This document shows, piece by piece, positions 6,963 through 8,953 of a DNA stretch of 8,953 nt (positions are counted from its first letter, which is position 1; every line of letters begins with the position of its first letter). Source of the DNA: JAQVWU01 sp964628455 (GTDB lineage: Bacteria; Bacillota; Clostridia; Oscillospirales; CAG-272). The position numbers were made by a program, and so were the translations under genes. The notes under the pieces are model-generated. The model saw only the letters and a list, made by a program, of their open reading frames with translations, ran no database searches and was not told the DNA's origin. The DNA is taken from assembly GCA_964628455.1 (NCBI GenBank), contig CAZVPD010000148.1, forward strand, positions 1 to 8,953, in the 5' to 3' direction.

Positions 6963-7816
6963 TCAATTTTACCGTGCGAAATCTGAAAGTTTTTTTCAAA
7001 GATAAAACTTCCGTTTTCTTTTCACTGCTTGCCGTATTTATCATAATCGGATTATACGCTTTATTTTTAGGTGATGCCTGGACAGGCAGCTTCGGGGATA
7101 TGCCGGGGGTCCGGTATCTGATGGACAGCTGGATTATTGCGGGTCTTCTGGCGATTACCTCTTTGACTACAACCATGGGCGCGTTTGGTATCATGGTGGA
7201 TGATAAAGTCAGAAAAATCAATAAAGACTTTATGTCTTCACCTTTAAAGCGCAGTTCAATCGCTGGCGGATATATCTTCAGCGCTTATATAATCGGTATC
7301 ATTATGAGTATTGCGGCGCTGCTCTTGTCGGAAATTTATATCATATCGAACGGCGGTGAACTGCTGGGCGGGATCGTTCTGCTTAAAGTTTTTACGCTCA
7401 TCCTCCTTGCAACGTTTACAAATACGTCGATTGTTTTATTTCTTGTATCGTTCTTCAGGAGTGCCAATGCGTTTACAACCGCAAGTACAGTCATAGGCAC
7501 TATGATCGGATTTTTAACCGGTATTTATCTTCCGATAGGACAGCTGCCGGGTGGTGTTCAGTGGGCGATAAAATTATTTCCGGTTTCACATGCGGCAGCC
7601 TTGTTCAGGCAGACCATGACGTCTGAGCCGATTTCGGTCACTTTTTCGGGTGCTCCCGATACGGCTGCGGCTGAATTCGAAAAACTGATGGGCATTACTT
7701 TCGAATTCGGCGATACTTTGGTGACGCCGGCGATGAGCATCGTTTATCTGCTGTTGACAGGTATTGTTTTTTATTTTCTGTCTTTATGGAATATTTCGAG
7801 AAAAAAAAGCATATGA
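6959..7816 (+). CDS. ABC-2 type transporter permease, six-helix
   Basis: This 285-residue membrane protein is the channel subunit for the ATPase encoded directly upstream. Hydrophobic segments lie at about 18-38, 57-80, 103-128, 137-163, 172-194 and 257-277, the usual six of ABC-2 permeases. The basic segment DDKVRKINKDFMSSPLKRS (81-99) between helices 2 and 3 is the standard cytoplasmic coupling region with the amphipathic SPLKR element. The stretch GIYLPIGQLPGGVQWAIKLFP (about 188-208) is the conserved loop after helix 5, followed by a loop of about 45 residues before the last helix. The start ATG overlaps the ATPase stop (ATGA), and GGAA about 8 nt upstream can act as ribosome site. The tail RKKSI is positive and cytoplasmic. 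The transcript should end at the terminator near 8031. Confidence 0.92.
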   Translation: MINFTVRNLKVFFKDKTSVFFSLLAVFIIIGLYALFLGDAWTGSFGDMPGVRYLMDSWIIAGLLAITSLTTTMGAFGIMVDDKVRKINKDFMSSPLKRSSIAGGYIFSAYIIGIIMSIAALLLSEIYIISNGGELLGGIVLLKVFTLILLATFTNTSIVLFLVSFFRSANAFTTASTVIGTMIGFLTGIYLPIGQLPGGVQWAIKLFPVSHAAALFRQTMTSEPISVTFSGAPDTAAAEFEKLMGITFEFGDTLVTPAMSIVYLLLTGIVFYFLSLWNISRKKSI

Positions 7817-7910
7817 ATTATTCGAAGTAAGACTGTTCGGAATAAATTGTTTATGTATAAATTGCCGCTCCGGGACAAAGACAGTCAGAAGTTGAATATG
7901 CATATCTGAG

Positions 7911-7935
7911 AACCGAGTCGCAGATTCTGTCGGTT
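7911..7935 (+). other. Bulged RNA hairpin in the ABC-operon 3' trailer
   Basis: AACCGA (7911-7916) pairs with TCGGTT (7930-7935), and CAG (7921-7923) with CTG (7927-7929). Together they make a 9-bp stem with a 4-nt 5' bulge (7917-7920) and a 3-nt loop. It sits about 95 nt after the permease stop and about 60 nt before the terminator. It may stabilise the mRNA end or belong to a small RNA; neither is proven. Confidence 0.4.
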
Positions 7936-7993
7936 ATCAAAAAATTTATAAAGCACTCGCCGCAATCGTGCGGAAGTTTACGATTCTGAACAC

Positions 7994-8031
7994 AAAAGAG
8001 CTTTCCTCAACCGATGGAAGGCTCTTTTTTT
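7994..8031 (+). terminator. Strong intrinsic terminator of the ABC operon, probably bidirectional
   Basis: AAAGAGCTTTCC (7995-8006) pairs with GGAAGGCTCTTT (8016-8027) over 12 bp with a single T-G wobble, around a 9-nt loop, and is followed by TTTT (8028-8031). The preceding A-run gives a T-run on the other strand, so it can also stop transcripts of the leftward gene ending at 8096. Confidence 0.92.
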
Positions 8032-8095
8032 ATAGTCATTATTTTAATAAATAAAACCGGTCAGCTGTGTTTTTAACGGGACAGCTATCGTGTTT

Positions 8096-8953
8096 TCAAT
8101 TAATTTTATTTGCTTTTTGCGCGGCTGCAGCGGCTTCGCGAGCTGCAACTTTGCGTCTTTTTATATAAGGAGGTACAAATATTACGGTAAGCATGATCAA
8201 TAACAACAGTGCCAGCATGATAAAATCGAAAGACAGAGGATATTCTTCGCCGAATACTATGCTGGGCGTTCTTTCCTTAACCGTGGAAACGGTTGTGAGA
8301 GAAAATTCGCCGTTATATGTTTCTGCGGGAGAAAGAGAGGCTGCCGACGTGCCTGACGAGATCGCGACATTCGAAATACCGAAACTGCCTTTATATTGAA
8401 GAGCGGCTTTTGGCGCGTTTATTGTCATATTTGCGGCATTGACTGTCAGTCCGTAAGAGGCGGCGATCGTGTTGTCTGAGATGATCGTGACTCCGTCGCT
8501 GATTGAAACGACGCGTCCGTTTATCGCGTAGCCTTCGCTGTCGGCAGCGTTCAGACTGATATTTCCTCCGGCGATGGATATCGAAGCGTTGTCGGACCGT
8601 ATCGATTCTTTTCCCGCGGATATATTGATTGTGCCTTCGAGGATCATCAGTTTCTTGTTTCTGTTATCGTTTTTTATTATAATACCGGTGTTTCCGGAGA
8701 CAAGGGTCAAAGAACCTGTTCCTTTGAATGTAACGGTGCCGGTGCAGTAAACAGCCGTTTCGGCAGAAGATATGGTGTTGTTTCCTTCAAGTATGACTAT
8801 TGTATTGTCAAGCAGTTTCAGTCCGAATTCCGACTGAGTATCGATGTTTAATCCCGAAAAAGTAAGAGTTTTGGACGGATTATGCCAGTAATATCCTTCA
8901 CCGGTCTGGTTTTTTGTAACGTTGAGCATATTTAATGTCTCGGTGATCGTATT
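8096..8953 (-). CDS. Beta-solenoid surface protein with C-terminal membrane anchor (N-terminus outside window)
   Basis: The frame is open to the window edge, and the first internal ATG (8929) has no ribosome site, so the gene is 5'-truncated; 285 residues are visible. Numbering from that ATG, residues about 10-195 are short beta-strand repeats rich in Gly, Ser, Thr and Asn: YYWHNPSKTLTFSGLNI, then TIVILEGNNTI, TVTFKGTGSLTLVSG, LMILEGTINISAG, ASISIAGGNISLNA, VVSISDGVTI and MTINAPKAAL. This pattern is common in extracellular beta-solenoid or carbohydrate-binding-like proteins of Clostridia. A linker leads to one hydrophobic helix (FDFIMLALLLLIMLTVIFV, about 234-252), then KRRK and an Ala-rich tail. 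This gives a stop-transfer topology with the solenoid outside and no LPxTG sorting motif. A signal peptide would be expected in the missing part. Its ligand and function are unknown. Confidence 0.8.
   Translation of the reverse strand, partial: NTITETLNMLNVTKNQTGEGYYWHNPSKTLTFSGLNIDTQSEFGLKLLDNTIVILEGNNTISSAETAVYCTGTVTFKGTGSLTLVSGNTGIIIKNDNRNKKLMILEGTINISAGKESIRSDNASISIAGGNISLNAADSEGYAINGRVVSISDGVTIISDNTIAASYGLTVNAANMTINAPKAALQYKGSFGISNVAISSGTSAASLSPAETYNGEFSLTTVSTVKERTPSIVFGEEYPLSFDFIMLALLLLIMLTVIFVPPYIKRRKVAAREAAAAAQKANKIN

Larger units (their letters stand above)
7817..8095. other. Gene-free trailer and convergent intergenic region
   Basis: This 279-nt stretch holds no gene I can support. 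Features seen are TATAAA at 7856-7861 without a good -35 box, a bulged hairpin (7911-7935), a short stem CCGC (7960-7963)/GCGG (7970-7973), the strong terminator (7994-8031), and a weak repeat AGCTGT (8063-8068)/ACAGCT (8081-8086) just downstream of the stop of the leftward surface-protein gene. A 42-codon open stretch (7861-7989) has no start codon and no recognisable similarity. Confidence 0.7.

Noticed and set aside
7861..7989. 42-codon open stretch after the permease gene
   Set aside because: It has no ATG, GTG or TTG start with a ribosome site and no recognisable family; at most a decayed remnant.
8063..8086. AGCTGT/ACAGCT repeat as a terminator of the leftward surface-protein gene
   Set aside because: The stem is only 6 bp with a 12-nt loop and its T-rich stretch is displaced; the terminator at 7994-8031 read on the minus strand is a better candidate.

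Overview
The window looks like a stretch of chromosome from a Gram-positive-type anaerobe, most likely an uncultured Clostridia-like Bacillota. This is an inference from the strong GGAGG/AGGAG ribosome sites, a textbook sigma-70-type promoter, intrinsic terminators with U-tracts and the protein families present. No rRNA, tRNA, CRISPR array, insertion sequence or phage gene was seen.

Region 1 (1-4308) is a carbohydrate-related locus. A truncated SGNH/GDSL hydrolase runs leftward off the window (1-199). It is divided by a 231-bp AT-rich regulatory region from a rightward two-gene operon: a right-handed parallel beta-helix protein resembling GH141-type glycosidases (431-2389), and a (beta/alpha)8-barrel protein resembling the intracellular GH129/GH101 alpha-N-acetylgalactosaminidase group, also recognisable as a DUF5696-like protein (2421-4280). 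Neither operon protein has a signal peptide, so both should work in the cytoplasm on imported oligosaccharides or glycopeptides. The regulatory region holds a perfect TTGACA-N17-TATAAT promoter, plus a good opposing promoter whose predicted start falls on about the same base.

Region 2 (4284-7816) is housekeeping and transport. A small ACT-domain protein (4308-4691, minus) converges on the barrel gene across a hairpin terminator. Divergent from it is a class II tRNA nucleotidyltransferase (CCA-adding type, 4779-5999), followed 48 bp later by a two-gene ABC-2 exporter (ATPase 6048-6962; permease 6959-7816, overlapping by ATGA).

Region 3 (7817-8953) starts with a 279-bp gene-free stretch. It contains a bulged hairpin and a strong intrinsic terminator whose loop repeats a motif of the upstream hairpin. 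After it comes the 3' portion of a leftward gene for a beta-solenoid surface protein with a C-terminal membrane anchor (8096-8953, N-terminus outside the window).

The most interesting part is region 1: a compact intracellular glycan-processing pair, possibly for mucin-type glycans, under what looks like a mutually exclusive face-to-face promoter arrangement.
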